Source: CAVQRB01 sp963715055
Lineage (GTDB): Bacteria > Pseudomonadota > Alphaproteobacteria > Rhodobacterales > Rhodobacteraceae
DNA: 64,000 nucleotides
Assembly (NCBI GenBank): GCA_963715055.1
Contig: CAVQRB010000006.1
Span: forward strand, 124,001 to 188,000
Direction of reading: 5' to 3'
Below, one piece after another: positions 34,921-47,104 of the stretch. The notes under the pieces were generated by a model. It saw nothing but the letters and a program-made list of their open reading frames with translations, was not told the origin of the DNA and made no database searches. Each line of letters starts with the position of its first letter. Positions within the stretch are counted from its first letter, which is position 1. The position numbers and the translations under genes are program-made.

Positions 34921-37353
34921 TCAGGCGCGCATACGGGAATGGTCCGGATCATAGGGTCCGCTCTCGATGATGCGGGCCGCGAAAGCCTCGCCGAGGATGT
35001 CGACGCTGACTTCAGTCCCCGGCGCGGCGAAGGCGGGGTCCATGAAGGCATAGGCGAGGTTCAATCCGGTCCGGTGGCCCCAGTCTGCGGAACTCACCGT
35101 GCCGATGATCTTGCCGCCGGTCCGGACCGAAGCACCGCCGCGGGCCGGTGCATGCCGCGCATCGATGGCGAGGCTGACAAGCTTGCGGCCCGGTCCGGCT
35201 TCTTTCCGCTTCAGGAGGGCCTCCTTGCCGATGAAATCCTTGTCGAGTTTCACGAAGCGGTCGAGCCCGGTCTCGAAAGGGTCGAATTCGGTCAGGATAT
35301 CGGCCTTCCAGTGCAGGAAGCCCTTCTCCATCCGCATCGATTCAACCGCGCGCGAGCCGAAGAGCCGGAGGCCATGTGCCTCACCGGCCTTGCGCAGGGC
35401 AAGGTAGGCCGCATGGAGGTTTTCGTTCGGGATGTGGATCTCGTAGGCCAACTCGCCCGAAAAACTCACGCCAAGCACGGTTGCCGGCGCGATCCCGATG
35501 TATGCCTCGCGGAGCGACAGCCATGGAAAGGCTTCTTTTGACCAGTCGCCCCGTGCGGCGGACGACAGGACGTCACGGGCGTGCGGACCTGCGAGGACAA
35601 GAATTGTCTGCGCATTGGTGAGCGAGCGGATCGTCACGTCTTCGTCGGGCCGCAGATTGGCGCGGAGCCAGTCCATGTCGTGGTATTCGGAGGCAGCGGC
35701 GGATCCGTACCAGACACGGTTCGGCCCGCGGTGCGACGCAGGGATGTTGGCGATCGTCGCTTCGGCTTTCAGCATGCCATGATCGTTCAGCAGATAGCCC
35801 AGACCGACACGGCCCCAGCGCTTCGGCACCGTGCCGCAGATCATCCTGTCGAGAAAGCTGTGCACATCCGCGCCGGTCAACTCGAACCGATTGAAGCCGG
35901 AGACTTCGGTCAAACCAACGCCGGTGCTGATGGCCCGGACTTCCTCGGCCACGACGTCATGGACCTCGTTGAAACGAAACCCGAGCGTTTCATGGAAATC
36001 AGGGGCTGGCTTTATGTAGTCGACCCGTTCCCAGCCATTCACCGTGCCGAATTCCGCACCTTCCGCAGCCAGCACAGGCGTGAGCGGCGTCGTCTTCATC
36101 GGACGCCCGGCGGGCCGGTGTTCATGGGGGAAGTGGAAGCGGAACTCGTTGCGGTAGTCTTCGATGGCCTTGATCGCCGTCAACTCGACCGTCGCATGAC
36201 CGGTGAAGCGGCGCGGATCGATCACCCAAGTGTCATATTGCGCCTCGCCATGCACGATTTGCTGCGCCAGAAGCCAGCCATGCCCGCCGCCTTCGCCCAA
36301 GCCTGCGCGCAGGCCGATGATGCAATAGGCGTTGCGCTTGCCGGGAATTGGCCCGACCAGCGGCGCGCCGTCGATGGTATAAGTGATCGGGCCGTTCACG
36401 ACCTCGCGAATGCCGGTCTCCATCAGCGCGGGCATGCGGGCGAAAGCGCCTTCGAGCACATCCGTGACACGGTCCAGATCGTCCGGGCAGAGGTCGTTGG
36501 AAAACCGCGGATCGATGCCGTCCATGCCCCAGGTCCGGCAGTCCTGCTCGTAAAAGCCCAGCAGCAGACCGCCTTTCTCCTGACGGCTGTAATAGTCGCT
36601 GATCGGGCAGCGCAGGAGCGGAATGCGGCGCCCGGCCTCGACGATGGCGGGAATGTCCTCGGTCAGGAAATACTGATGTTCCATCGAAGCCACGGGGTGC
36701 TGCACGCCCATCATTGCGCCGACCTCGTTGCAGCGGTAGCCGCCGGCATTGACCACGATCTCCGCCCGCACGTCGCCTTTTTCGGTATGCACGGTCCAGC
36801 TGTGATCGGGATGTTGGGTGAGGCCCGTGACCGGCGTGTGCCGGTTCACTTCGGCGCCCGCAAGGCGGGCCCGCCGCGCCAGCGCCTGGCACAATTGCGC
36901 AGGATCGATATGTCCGTCCGTCGGGTCCCAGAGCCCGCCGAGCAGGTTCTCGGTGGAGATCAGCGGGTGACGACGCGCGCATTCCTCGGCGTCGATCACC
37001 TCGAATTCGACTCCCATCCCGGCGGCCATGGAAGTGAAATGACGGTATCCATCCATTTGCGCTTGCGTATTTGCGAGCCGGATGCCGCCGTCGCCGTAGT
37101 TGTAGCCGACCGGATACTCCGGATCGTCGCGCAACTCCTTGTAAAGGGCGATGGAGTGACTCTTTAGCCCGACCATGGTCTGGGTCATGCCGAAATTCGT
37201 CACCTGTGCCGCCGAATGCCAGGTGGTGCCGGAGGTCAACTCGTCACGCTCGATCAGCATGACATCGCTCCAGCCTTCCTGCGTCAGATGATAGAGCGCC
37301 GAGCACCCCGCAATGCCGCCGCCGATGATGACGACCCGTGCCTGATCCCGCAT
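34921..37353 (-). CDS. FAD-dependent dimethylglycine/sarcosine dehydrogenase-like protein with GcvT domain
   Basis: An 810-residue flavoprotein. N-terminal FAD domain: VVIIGGGIAGCSALYHL (dinucleotide site) and TSGTTWHSAAQVTNF, whose His is the usual site of covalent FAD linkage. The C-terminal half is a GcvT/DMGDH_C domain (FNRFELTGADVHSFLDRM, GELAYEIHIPNEN, ESMRMEKGFLHWKADI) that binds folate and captures the released methyl group as methylene-THF. Substrates of this family include dimethylglycine, sarcosine and related methylamines; the exact one is undetermined. ATG 37353 has GGAG upstream. A LysR gene lies 125 bp further upstream. Confidence 0.87.
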   Translation of the reverse strand: MRDQARVVIIGGGIAGCSALYHLTQEGWSDVMLIERDELTSGTTWHSAAQVTNFGMTQTMVGLKSHSIALYKELRDDPEYPVGYNYGDGGIRLANTQAQMDGYRHFTSMAAGMGVEFEVIDAEECARRHPLISTENLLGGLWDPTDGHIDPAQLCQALARRARLAGAEVNRHTPVTGLTQHPDHSWTVHTEKGDVRAEIVVNAGGYRCNEVGAMMGVQHPVASMEHQYFLTEDIPAIVEAGRRIPLLRCPISDYYSRQEKGGLLLGFYEQDCRTWGMDGIDPRFSNDLCPDDLDRVTDVLEGAFARMPALMETGIREVVNGPITYTIDGAPLVGPIPGKRNAYCIIGLRAGLGEGGGHGWLLAQQIVHGEAQYDTWVIDPRRFTGHATVELTAIKAIEDYRNEFRFHFPHEHRPAGRPMKTTPLTPVLAAEGAEFGTVNGWERVDYIKPAPDFHETLGFRFNEVHDVVAEEVRAISTGVGLTEVSGFNRFELTGADVHSFLDRMICGTVPKRWGRVGLGYLLNDHGMLKAEATIANIPASHRGPNRVWYGSAAASEYHDMDWLRANLRPDEDVTIRSLTNAQTILVLAGPHARDVLSSAARGDWSKEAFPWLSLREAYIGIAPATVLGVSFSGELAYEIHIPNENLHAAYLALRKAGEAHGLRLFGSRAVESMRMEKGFLHWKADILTEFDPFETGLDRFVKLDKDFIGKEALLKRKEAGPGRKLVSLAIDARHAPARGGASVRTGGKIIGTVSSADWGHRTGLNLAYAFMDPAFAAPGTEVSVDILGEAFAARIIESGPYDPDHSRMRA

Positions 37354-37478
37354 GTCCGCTCTCCCGATGCCCAGTTGACGTGATTTCCGCACAAGCAGAT
37401 CAGAGGCTGCCATCCGATCAAGGCATTCCCATCACTTTCGATAAGATCGAAACTCTTTTCCACCATTTGCCAAAGGGC

Positions 37479-38468
37479 TCAGGGCTTTCCCACTGGCTGG
37501 GCCTCCGCTGGAAGTAGCCGGAAAGACGTCATCAGCCAAGGGTGCGTCGCTCCGATCGGATCAATAATACTGCGCCGGATGGTCTGCCGCAACAGGGCGG
37601 CGATTGCAGCCGTGGTCCTGTCGTCCAGACCACCTTGCGACATGAGCGATATCCGACGTGCGAAAGCAGGCAGGGGCAGGGGGCCGATCTGCACCTGTCT
37701 GGCGTATTGCTCGGCGCGCACGAAGCCCAGTGGCGTGATGATCGCCCAACCGTCACCATTGGCGATGACGGCCATGATCGACTGCACGCTGTCGAAGGTC
37801 GTGCGATCGGGCAGATTGATGCGGTTGCGCGCCAGATGCGTCTCGATCTGCCTGCCGATCAGATGCGCCTTGTTGAAACGCAGGAATTGCAGGTCCGATC
37901 CGCCTTCAAGCAAATCGTGCGCGCCGATATCGGCCCCTGGCGGATAGGCCAGAACAAAGGGGTCCGCCAGCAGCGGTGTGCAGGCGATGTCTGGTACGGA
38001 TGACGCGGGTTCTGCGGCGATTGCCAGATCGAGGTGGCCCTGGCGCAGCAACTCCGGGGCTTCGTGGCTGAGTACATGGCTGATTGCGAGGCGGGCCGCT
38101 GGCATCTTGCCTGCCAAGAGCGCCGCGAGGTGAGGCGCCACGTTGTTCTCGAAATCCTCCACGATGCCGATGCGGAGGGACCGCTTGCCCAGCAGCCCGC
38201 CGATGGAGGTCTCGCTCACGGCCTGGCGCAGGTGGTGCAGCCCATTCGACAGGTGGTGCAGCGCCGCTCGCCCCTCGCGCGTCAGACGAAAGGGGCGCGC
38301 GCTGCGGTCAAGCAGGACCGCGCCCAGTTCCGCCTCCAGCCGTGCCACGTGATGCGACACAGAGGAGATCGACAACCCCATCTCGCGCGCGGCGGCCTGC
38401 ATGGAGCCGGTCCGGGCAACGCGTTCGAAGGCTTCCAGAGCCTGGAGCGGGAGGCGTGGGAGCGGCAC
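37479..38468 (-). CDS. LysR family transcriptional regulator
   Basis: A 329-residue regulator. The winged helix-turn-helix occupies roughly residues 8-66 (ALEAFERVARTGSMQAAARE, LSISSVSHHVARLEAELGA). The remainder is an LTTR effector domain; it resembles GcvA-type regulators. Several in-frame starts exist; GTG 38468 is preferred because AAAGG is seven bases upstream and homologues begin near PLPRLPLQALEAF. It lies just upstream of the dimethylglycine/sarcosine dehydrogenase-like gene on the same strand and probably controls it. A TTGACA box at 38526-38531 may be its own -35. Confidence 0.85.
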   Translation of the reverse strand: MPLPRLPLQALEAFERVARTGSMQAAAREMGLSISSVSHHVARLEAELGAVLLDRSARPFRLTREGRAALHHLSNGLHHLRQAVSETSIGGLLGKRSLRIGIVEDFENNVAPHLAALLAGKMPAARLAISHVLSHEAPELLRQGHLDLAIAAEPASSVPDIACTPLLADPFVLAYPPGADIGAHDLLEGGSDLQFLRFNKAHLIGRQIETHLARNRINLPDRTTFDSVQSIMAVIANGDGWAIITPLGFVRAEQYARQVQIGPLPLPAFARRISLMSQGGLDDRTTAAIAALLRQTIRRSIIDPIGATHPWLMTSFRLLPAEAQPVGKP

Positions 38469-38869
38469 GGCGGGCCTTTCTGCCAGTTTCGCGTAAAACG
38501 GAACTCTGGCGTGGTCCCGGACCCATGTCAATTTGCCGTTACGGCGTCCCGGGCCTTGAAACCGCCTTCCCTGCGCGCCTCTCCGCGGCAAATGCCCGTG
38601 TCGCAGGCGCCAAGCCAAGGCCGGTGCGGGTGATCCGCAAAGGGCATCCGGATCAGAGGCCCGAAACTGGCATTACAACAATTCCTTTCGATTGACCGCC
38701 CCACCGAATAGGCTTGCGGCATCACCCGCAAATGCAGGATTGGCCCGACGCCCGGGCGCATGCTTGCCCGAGCGACCGAACCGACTGAAAGCTGTTGCCG
38801 ATGACCTGGCGTTTTGGACGACCGGCGGACGAAGCGCCGCATCTCGCACCCTCCGCCCGAGGCCAGCGA
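38469..38869. promoter_or_regulatory. Divergent intergenic region between LysR and SulP genes
   Basis: About 400 bases. It contains TTGACA on the minus strand at 38531-38526 (58 bases before the LysR GTG). In-frame alternative SulP starts occur at ATG 38801 and TTG 38795. I see no other gene. Confidence 0.4.
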
Positions 38870-40685
38870 ATGTCTCCGCTCGAGCGGCTGCGCGTCATGA
38901 TGCCGTTTCTCGACTGGATGTCCCGGATCACCCGGGAGAGCTTTCGCGCCGATGTTTTCGCCGGCATCACCAACGCCGCCATCGTGCTGCCGCAGGGCAT
39001 CGCCTTTGCCGCAATCGCGGGCCTTCCGCCGCAATACGGTCTTTACACCGCGATGGTCACGCCGGTGATCGCTGCCCTCTTCGGCAGTTCGTGGCATCTC
39101 GTCTCGGGACCCACGACCGCGATTTCCGTGGTGATCTTTGCGACCCTGTCGGAAAACTTCGCCCCCGGATCTCCCGAGTTCATCAGCGCGGTCTTCAGCA
39201 TCACCCTGCTGGCGGGGATCTTCCAGCTGCTCCTCGGCCTCGTGAACCTCGGCCAACTGGTCAGCCTCGTGTCGCATTCGGTCATGGTCGGTTTCACCGC
39301 CGGTGCCGCGATCCTGATCTTTTTGAGCCAGTTGCCGGGTTTCATCGGCAAGAGCCTGCCGCGACCGGATGAACTTCTCCACCTCGGGCAGGAGCTTTGG
39401 CGCGTCCTGCCGGAGTTGAATCCGCACGTGCTTGCGGTCTCCGTGTCGACACTGCTTGTGGCAGTCCTTGTCAAGAGGTTCCGGCCGGTATGGCCCAATT
39501 ACCTGATCGCCCTCGTCGCAGGCAGCGCGCTGGCTTTCGTGACGAACGCTGGCGCGCATGGCGTCGTTTTCGTCGAGGCCATCGAGTTCGGGCATTCCGC
39601 CCTTCGCCGTACCGGACATGTCCTTCGATCTCTTCCGGACCCTGTCGCAGGGCGCCTTCGCGCTTGCCCTCATCGGCCTCTTGGAAGCCGTATCGATCGC
39701 TCGCGCCATGGCGCTGCAATCGCACCAGTCGCTCAACAGCAATCAGGAGATCATCGGGCAGGGGCTGTCCAATATCGGGGGGTCGTTCTTTTCCGCCTAC
39801 ATGGGCTCGGGGTCTTTCACGCGCAGTTCGCTCAACCTCGAGGCGGGGGCGAAGACACCGCTTGCGGCCATCCTCGCGGCCTTCTTTCTGCTGATCATCC
39901 TGCTGCTGGTGAGCCCGCTGATCGCCTATATCCCGATCCCTGCCATGTCCGGACTGATCATGCTGGTGGCCTGGAAGCTGATCGACCTGCGGGAGATCAA
40001 GCATATCCTGACCACAAGTGCCTCGGAGACGGCGATCTTTCTGGTCACCTTCGGTGTGGTGCTGCTGGTCGATCTGGAGTTTGCCATCTATGCCGGGGTC
40101 ATCGTGTCGCTGTCGCTGTTCCTGCGCCAGACGATGCGGCCCGGTCTGCCGGTCAACGTTCCCAATGCCGGCGTCGAAGGGCGCCCCTTCATGAGCCCGA
40201 TCCACTGGCGGCTGCCGGAGTGTCCGCAGGCTATGTTCCTGCGCGTGCAAGGCCCGATGTATTTCGGCGCGGTCGAATACCTGGAGAAGGAGTTCCGGAG
40301 GCTCGAAAAGCAGCGCCCGGGGCAAAAGCATCTGGCGCTGCTGATCGACGGTTCCGTGGGCATCGATCTTGCAGGGGCGGAATGGCTGATCGCGGAGAGC
40401 CGCAACCGCAAGGACATCGGCGGCAACCTTTATCTCATCGGGCGCTACCCGCCGCTGCGGCGGCAACTCGATCAGTTTCATGTGACCAAACTGGTCGGGC
40501 GCGAGAACATCTTCCGTCGCAAGCGCGAAATGGTCGAGAGCCTCGTTTCTCGCCTCGATCCGTCGATCTGTGCCACGTGCAGAACGCGGGTGTTCCTTGA
40601 GTGTCGCAACCAGCCCGGCGCGGCGGAAGAGCCCGCTGCCGAAGAGCCTGAAGTCAGAGACACGTCGCCAAAACCGCAGGCTTGA
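38870..40685 (+). CDS. SulP family anion transporter with STAS domain, frameshifted near 39587
   Basis: An inorganic-anion transporter of the SulP/SLC26 family. The membrane core has FAGITNAAIVLPQGIAFAAI, SHSVMVGFTAGAAI, and NQEIIGQGLSNIGGSFF; the C-terminal cytoplasmic STAS domain follows (about 40235-40560, LLIDGSVGIDLAGAEWL). Transport of sulfate, bicarbonate or a dicarboxylate are all possible. The frame is lost at VVFVEAIE: the +1 frame continues SGIPPFAVPDMSFDL. One extra T in the TT at 39587-39588 explains it; corrected length 604 residues. Start ATG 38870 is taken, with ATG 38801 as an alternative. Confidence 0.85.
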
Positions 40686-40719
40686 CGGGAGGGCTGTGGG
40701 AGACATGCCGCGCCTCCCG
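40686..40719. terminator. Weak hairpin between convergent SulP and MoaD-like genes
   Basis: CGGGAGG (40686-40692) can pair with CCTCCCG (40713-40719) across a 20-base loop. It is the only candidate terminator between the two convergent genes; no T-run is present. Confidence 0.4.
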
Positions 40720-40724
40720 GCTGG

Positions 40725-40970
40725 TTAGCCGCCCTTTAGCCGCGCCAGCAGGACAACCTCGCTGTCCTCGCGGATCGGCGTGAACCAGCTGTCGTTATAG
40801 ACCAGCCCGTCGATGGCCACCGAGACGCCGCGCTCGAGTTGCGGGCGCAGGCCGGGATAGCGCGCGCCCAAGCCGTCGAGCAGTTCGCGCAGGGTCCCGG
40901 CCTCGACCTCCACCTCGCGCTGCCCGTCGGTCAAGGCCGTGAGCGAACCCCAGATGCGCACCTGAACCAT
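40725..40970 (-). CDS. MoaD/ThiS-family sulfur carrier protein
   Basis: An 81-residue ubiquitin-fold protein ending in the diglycine LKGG needed for adenylation and thiocarboxylation. Opening VQVRIWGSLTALTDGQREVE matches MoaD-like proteins. MoaD delivers sulfur to molybdopterin synthase. It sits 14 bases after the molybdenum-subunit gene as the last member of the operon. It may be a dedicated carrier for this enzyme's cofactor rather than the main cellular MoaD, since no MoaE is adjacent. Confidence 0.85.
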   Translation of the reverse strand: MVQVRIWGSLTALTDGQREVEVEAGTLRELLDGLGARYPGLRPQLERGVSVAIDGLVYNDSWFTPIREDSEVVLLARLKGG

Positions 40971-40984
40971 CCGCCGGGCCGCGC

Positions 40985-43237
40985 CTATCGCGCGTGCAGC
41001 GCCGCCAGAACCCGTGGCGGCGACATCGGCAGATCGGTCATCCGAACCCCTGCCGCGGCGGAAACCGAGTTTGCCACGGCAGCGAGCGGCGGCACGATGG
41101 AGGTCTCGCCGACACCGCGCACGCCGTAAGGGTGGCCAGGGTTCGGGATCTCCAGGATCACCGCGTCGATCATCGGCAAATCGGAGGCCACGGGGATGCG
41201 GTAGTCCAGAAAGCCCGCGTTCTGGAGCGTTCCGTCCTCACCGTAGATATATTCCTCGTTGAGCGCCCAGCCGATGCCCTGCACGGCACCGCCCTGAAAC
41301 TGCCCTTCGACGTAGGACGGATGCACCGCCTTGCCCGCGTCCTGAAAGACGGTGTAGCGCAGGATCTTCACGGCACCGGTGTCCGGATCCACCTCTGTGT
41401 CGACCATATGGGTGGCGAAGCTGACGCCCGCCCCTTCGGCGTTCACCTCGTGGTGGCCCGCGATGGGTCCGCCGGTATTGGGGGCGATGGCCGCGATCTC
41501 CGCCAGCGACATGGGCGGATGCTGACCGGCGTTGGGCCCCGCGGGATGCACGGCGCCGTCCTTCCATTCCACCGCATCGGGGTCGATGCCCCAGGTCATT
41601 GCCACGCGCTTGCACATCTCGTGCTTGGCCGCGCGGGCCGCCTCGATGGTGGCAAGCCCCACGGCGAAGGTCACGCGGCTGCCGTCGGTCACATCGTTGA
41701 TGCCCAGCGATCCGGTGTCCGCAATCACCGTGCGGACCTTCTCATAAGGGATGCCCAGTTCCTCGGCCGCCATCATCGACATGGACGCACGGGAGCCGCC
41801 GATGTCGGGATTGCCTTCGGTGACCGTTACCGTGCCGTCATGGGTGATGTTGAGCGTCACGCAGGTGTTGCCGCCGAAGTTGAACCAGAAGCCGCAGGCC
41901 ACGCCGCGTCCCTGGTTCGGACCGAGGGGGGCCGTCCAGTGCGGATGGTCCCTGGCCGTGCGCAGCGTCGCCTCGAGACCGATGGCGGGGTAGGTGGGGC
42001 CGTAGGAGGCGCGCGTGCCCTCGCGCGCCGCGTTCTTCAGGCGCACCTCCAGCGGGTCGAGGCCGAAGCCACGCGCCAGTTCGTCAATGGCGCTTTCCAC
42101 CGCGAAGGCGGCCATCGGTGCACCGGGCGCGCGGTAGGCGGCCTGTTTCGGGCGGTTGGTCACGATGTCCCAGCCGATGGTCTTGACGTTGTCCAGATCA
42201 TAGGGCGCGAAACCCGACATCGCGCCGAACTCAACCGGCGAGCCCGGATAGGCGCCGCCCTGGTAGCGCAGCATGGCGAAGGCCGCGGTGATCATGCCAT
42301 CCTTCTTCATGCCGATGCGGATATCGATGGAGCTTGACGCGGTGGGCCCCGTGGCGCGGAGCACCTCGGAACGGCTCATCACCATCTTCACCGGGCGGCC
42401 CGACTTGCGCGCCAGCAGCATCGCCACGGGCTCGAGGAAAACGGTGGTCTTGCCGCCGAAACCGCCGCCGATTTCGGAAGCGGTCACGCGCAATTGCCCC
42501 TGGTGCAGCCCGAGGATCGTCGCACAGGTGTCGCGGACCATGAATTGGCCTTGCGTGCAGCACCACAGGTCCGCCTGTCCGTCCGGTCCCATCTGCGCAA
42601 GGCAGGCATGAGGTTCGATGTAGCCCTGATGGGTGGCTTCGGTGCGGTAGGTGCGTTCCAGCACACGGTCGGCCTGCTTCAGCCCGGCGTCTATATCGCC
42701 ATGGCCGAATTCATAGACCGCCATGAGGTTGCCGGGGCTGCCCGCGGGCACGCTTTCATCCGCGCGACCCTCATGCAGGACCGGCGCATCGACGTTCAAT
42801 GCTGCATCCACATCGGTGACATGAGGCAGGACCTCGTAGTCGACCTTGATCAGCTTCAGCGCCTCGCGCGCGGCCTTTCCGGAGGTGGCGGCGACGGCCG
42901 CGACCGCGTGGCCGTCATAGAGCGCCGTGTCGCCGGCCATGCAGTTGTCGCGGATGTCCGCGTGGAAGTCATCGAGTGCGAGATCCGGGAAATCGGCGCG
43001 GGTGACGATGGCAAGCACGCCGGGCAGGGCCTCGGCCGCCGATGTGTCGATGGTCCGGATGCGCGCATGGGCATGAGGGCTGCGCAGAACAAGGCCGATG
43101 AGCATGCCCGGTGCGGACATGTCGGCACCAAAGCGGGCACGACCCGTGACCTTGTCGACTCCGTCCGGGCGCAGGGGCCGCGTGCCCACCACCTTGAATT
43201 GACGGGCTTCGGTCTGAAGTTTGCTGTCGAGTGCCAT
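40985..43237 (-). CDS. Xanthine dehydrogenase-family molybdenum-binding subunit
   Basis: A 750-residue large subunit of a molybdenum hydroxylase. Molybdopterin-contacting blocks: RPLRPDGVDKVTGRARFGAD, GGFGGKTTVFLEPVAML, GAPMAAFAVESAIDEL and the C-terminal catalytic Glu in GVRGVGETSIVPPLAAVAN. It hydroxylates a carbon next to nitrogen or a carbonyl, using water. ATG 43237 shares one base with the FeS-gene stop. Substrate class (purine, CO, aromatic acyl-CoA, aldehyde) cannot be settled: no AYXCSFR loop typical of CO dehydrogenases is obvious to me. Confidence 0.92.
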   Translation of the reverse strand: MALDSKLQTEARQFKVVGTRPLRPDGVDKVTGRARFGADMSAPGMLIGLVLRSPHAHARIRTIDTSAAEALPGVLAIVTRADFPDLALDDFHADIRDNCMAGDTALYDGHAVAAVAATSGKAAREALKLIKVDYEVLPHVTDVDAALNVDAPVLHEGRADESVPAGSPGNLMAVYEFGHGDIDAGLKQADRVLERTYRTEATHQGYIEPHACLAQMGPDGQADLWCCTQGQFMVRDTCATILGLHQGQLRVTASEIGGGFGGKTTVFLEPVAMLLARKSGRPVKMVMSRSEVLRATGPTASSSIDIRIGMKKDGMITAAFAMLRYQGGAYPGSPVEFGAMSGFAPYDLDNVKTIGWDIVTNRPKQAAYRAPGAPMAAFAVESAIDELARGFGLDPLEVRLKNAAREGTRASYGPTYPAIGLEATLRTARDHPHWTAPLGPNQGRGVACGFWFNFGGNTCVTLNITHDGTVTVTEGNPDIGGSRASMSMMAAEELGIPYEKVRTVIADTGSLGINDVTDGSRVTFAVGLATIEAARAAKHEMCKRVAMTWGIDPDAVEWKDGAVHPAGPNAGQHPPMSLAEIAAIAPNTGGPIAGHHEVNAEGAGVSFATHMVDTEVDPDTGAVKILRYTVFQDAGKAVHPSYVEGQFQGGAVQGIGWALNEEYIYGEDGTLQNAGFLDYRIPVASDLPMIDAVILEIPNPGHPYGVRGVGETSIVPPLAAVANSVSAAAGVRMTDLPMSPPRVLAALHAR

Positions 43238-43716
43238 TACGATGCCTCCCGCATTTCCGCCGCCGCGTCGAGAACCGCGCGGATGATCTTGTCATAGCCG
43301 GTGCAGCGGCAGAGGTTGCCGGCCAGCCAGTATCTTGTCTCTTCCTCGGTCGGGTCCGGGTTGCGCTCCAAGAGCGACTTGGCCGCCACCAGAATGCCCG
43401 GCGTGCAGATGCCGCATTGCAGGGCCGCATGTTCAATGAACTTGCGCTGCAAGGGATGCAGCGTGCCGCCGTCCGCCATGCCTTCGATGGTGGTGACGCT
43501 GCGGCCTGCGGCTTCGGCGCCGAGCACGAGGCAGGAGCAGACCAGACGCCCGTCAAGGGTGACCGAACAGGCCCCGCAATCGCCCGTGCCGCAGCCTTCC
43601 TTCGAGCCGGTCATGCCCAGCCGGTCGCGCAGCACGTCCAGAAGCGTGTCTTCGGGATCGCAGAGAAACTCGGTCGGGTCGCCGTTGAGGGTGGTGGTGA
43701 CGTGGATCTTGCTCAT
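43237..43716 (-). CDS. Molybdenum hydroxylase (2Fe-2S) subunit
   Basis: A 159-residue electron-transfer subunit. The plant-type cluster is bound by Cys42, Cys47, Cys50 and Cys62 (GCGTGDCGACSV, VCSC); the second all-helical cluster is bound by CGIC-TPG and CRCTGY near the C-terminus. It carries electrons from the molybdenum subunit to the FAD subunit. The gene overlaps both neighbours by a few bases, confirming an operon. Confidence 0.94.
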   Translation of the reverse strand: MSKIHVTTTLNGDPTEFLCDPEDTLLDVLRDRLGMTGSKEGCGTGDCGACSVTLDGRLVCSCLVLGAEAAGRSVTTIEGMADGGTLHPLQRKFIEHAALQCGICTPGILVAAKSLLERNPDPTEEETRYWLAGNLCRCTGYDKIIRAVLDAAAEMREAS

Positions 43717-44576
43717 GACTTGCCTCCTGCGCGGGTCCTGGCGATGACGGCGGCGCGGCGGGCCAGAACGCCTGCGACATGGGTGCGGAAGGCCACGGTT
43801 CCGCGCTTGTCCGAAATCGGTGTGGCCGCTGCCGATGCCGCTGCGGCCAGCGCCTCCAGCGCTGCCTCATCCACCGTGGTGCCGACAAGCGCCTGTCCGG
43901 CGGCTTCGGCAAGGATCACCTTGGGCCCGACTGCACCGAGAGCCACACGGGCCGTGGTGCAGACCCCGCCGGCATCGAAGGTCAGCGAAATGCCGCAGCC
44001 CACCACAGCGATGTCCATTTCAGTGCGCGGGATGAACCGCAGATAGGCATCGCTCGCGCGCGGGCCCCGTGCAGGCAGGAAGATCGACGTCACGAATTCG
44101 CCCGTGCCCAGCGAGGTGCGCCCGGGCGCCTGCGGAATGGCCTGCACTTCCACATCGCGGATTCCACCGGGGCCGGCGACCCGCGCCATGGCGCCGGCGG
44201 CGACGAGTGCCGGCACGCTGTCCGCGGCGGGCGAGGCATTGCAAAGGTTGCCGGCGATCGTCGCGCGGCCCTGGATCTGCGTGGAGCCTATCAGGCTTGC
44301 GGCCTCCACCACTCCGGGCCAGGCGCCTGCGAGGGCTGCGTGTTCGCTCATCTGAGCGCTCGGCACGGCTGCTCCGATGCGAAAGCCGCCATCCTCTTCG
44401 GTGATGCGCTGCACCTCATCGATGCGTTTGATGTCGAGTATCGCCTCGGGTTCGGTGGAGCCGGAGCGCATTCGCACCAGCAGATCGGTACCGCCGGCGA
44501 GGATCTTGCAGCTTCCCGGCTGGCGCGCGAGCAGGCCCACGGCTTCGTCAACGGTGTTCGGGCAGAGATATTGCAT
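43713..44576 (-). CDS. Molybdenum hydroxylase FAD-binding subunit
   Basis: A 287-residue FAD subunit of the CoxM/CutM type. The FAD-binding block SCKILAGGTDLLVRM (residues 21-35) and the second ATIAGNLCNASPAADSVPAL are conserved. It passes electrons from the iron-sulfur subunit to an external acceptor. The first gene of a four-gene operon (FAD, FeS, Mo, MoaD-like). ATG 44576 lacks a strong ribosome site. Confidence 0.92.
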   Translation of the reverse strand: MQYLCPNTVDEAVGLLARQPGSCKILAGGTDLLVRMRSGSTEPEAILDIKRIDEVQRITEEDGGFRIGAAVPSAQMSEHAALAGAWPGVVEAASLIGSTQIQGRATIAGNLCNASPAADSVPALVAAGAMARVAGPGGIRDVEVQAIPQAPGRTSLGTGEFVTSIFLPARGPRASDAYLRFIPRTEMDIAVVGCGISLTFDAGGVCTTARVALGAVGPKVILAEAAGQALVGTTVDEAALEALAAAASAAATPISDKRGTVAFRTHVAGVLARRAAVIARTRAGGKS

Positions 44577-45142
44577 TCAGGGCATCCGTTTCTTGCTTCC
44601 GGCCTGCCAATCCCCCGGCGGCCGGATGTCACTCGCTCCTTTGTCCTCCACTTTGAGCCGCTGTGCAATGTCTTTGGGCGCCTCAGGCACTGCGCGCGAC
44701 ACCTGCCGTTGCGGTCCATTTCCCGTCTTGGACCGTTGTCGATGCCCGGACGGCGTGGCAGGGAAGGCGCGCTGCCGGCAGGGCCTGAGTCGCGGCGTCC
44801 TTGCGGTATCACGCGCGCGGACGCGTGTTTCAATCTCCGGTTTGTGAGGGCGGGCGTGAAAAAGCGGTCTGAAATCCGCCACTTGGCTTTGGGCGCTAAC
44901 GGTAAATCACGGCTTCGTGAGATTGACAGGTAAGCCTTTGGGAATACGCGTCTTTGACGGATTGCCGCAGGCGTAGTTGACAAAATAATACTTGAAACAG
45001 AAAAATATTTACAAAATAACATACGAAAAACAACAAGATAGTTAAGGTTTCACAAATTTTGCGCTATTCATCTTTACATTCTGCGGGGGGAGCGTTGCAG
45101 ATGACCAGCCGTTCCCGCTGCCAACAGCATGAGGAGGCTGGA
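44577..45142 (+). promoter_or_regulatory. Divergent intergenic region upstream of acs
   Basis: About 570 bases with no convincing gene. The segment 44977-45063 is unusually AT-rich for this genome, starts with TTGACA (44977-44982) and probably contains the acs promoter. GAGGAGG precedes ATG 45143. The left part should carry the promoter of the molybdenum hydroxylase operon. Confidence 0.5.

Positions 45143-47100
<1,958 letters not shown>

Positions 47101-47104
<4 letters not shown>

Noticed and set aside
34921..37353. DMSP demethylase DmdA, expected in Roseobacters
   Set aside because: DmdA is a stand-alone GcvT-fold protein; this one has a full N-terminal FAD domain with the covalent-FAD His, so it belongs to the dimethylglycine/sarcosine dehydrogenase family.
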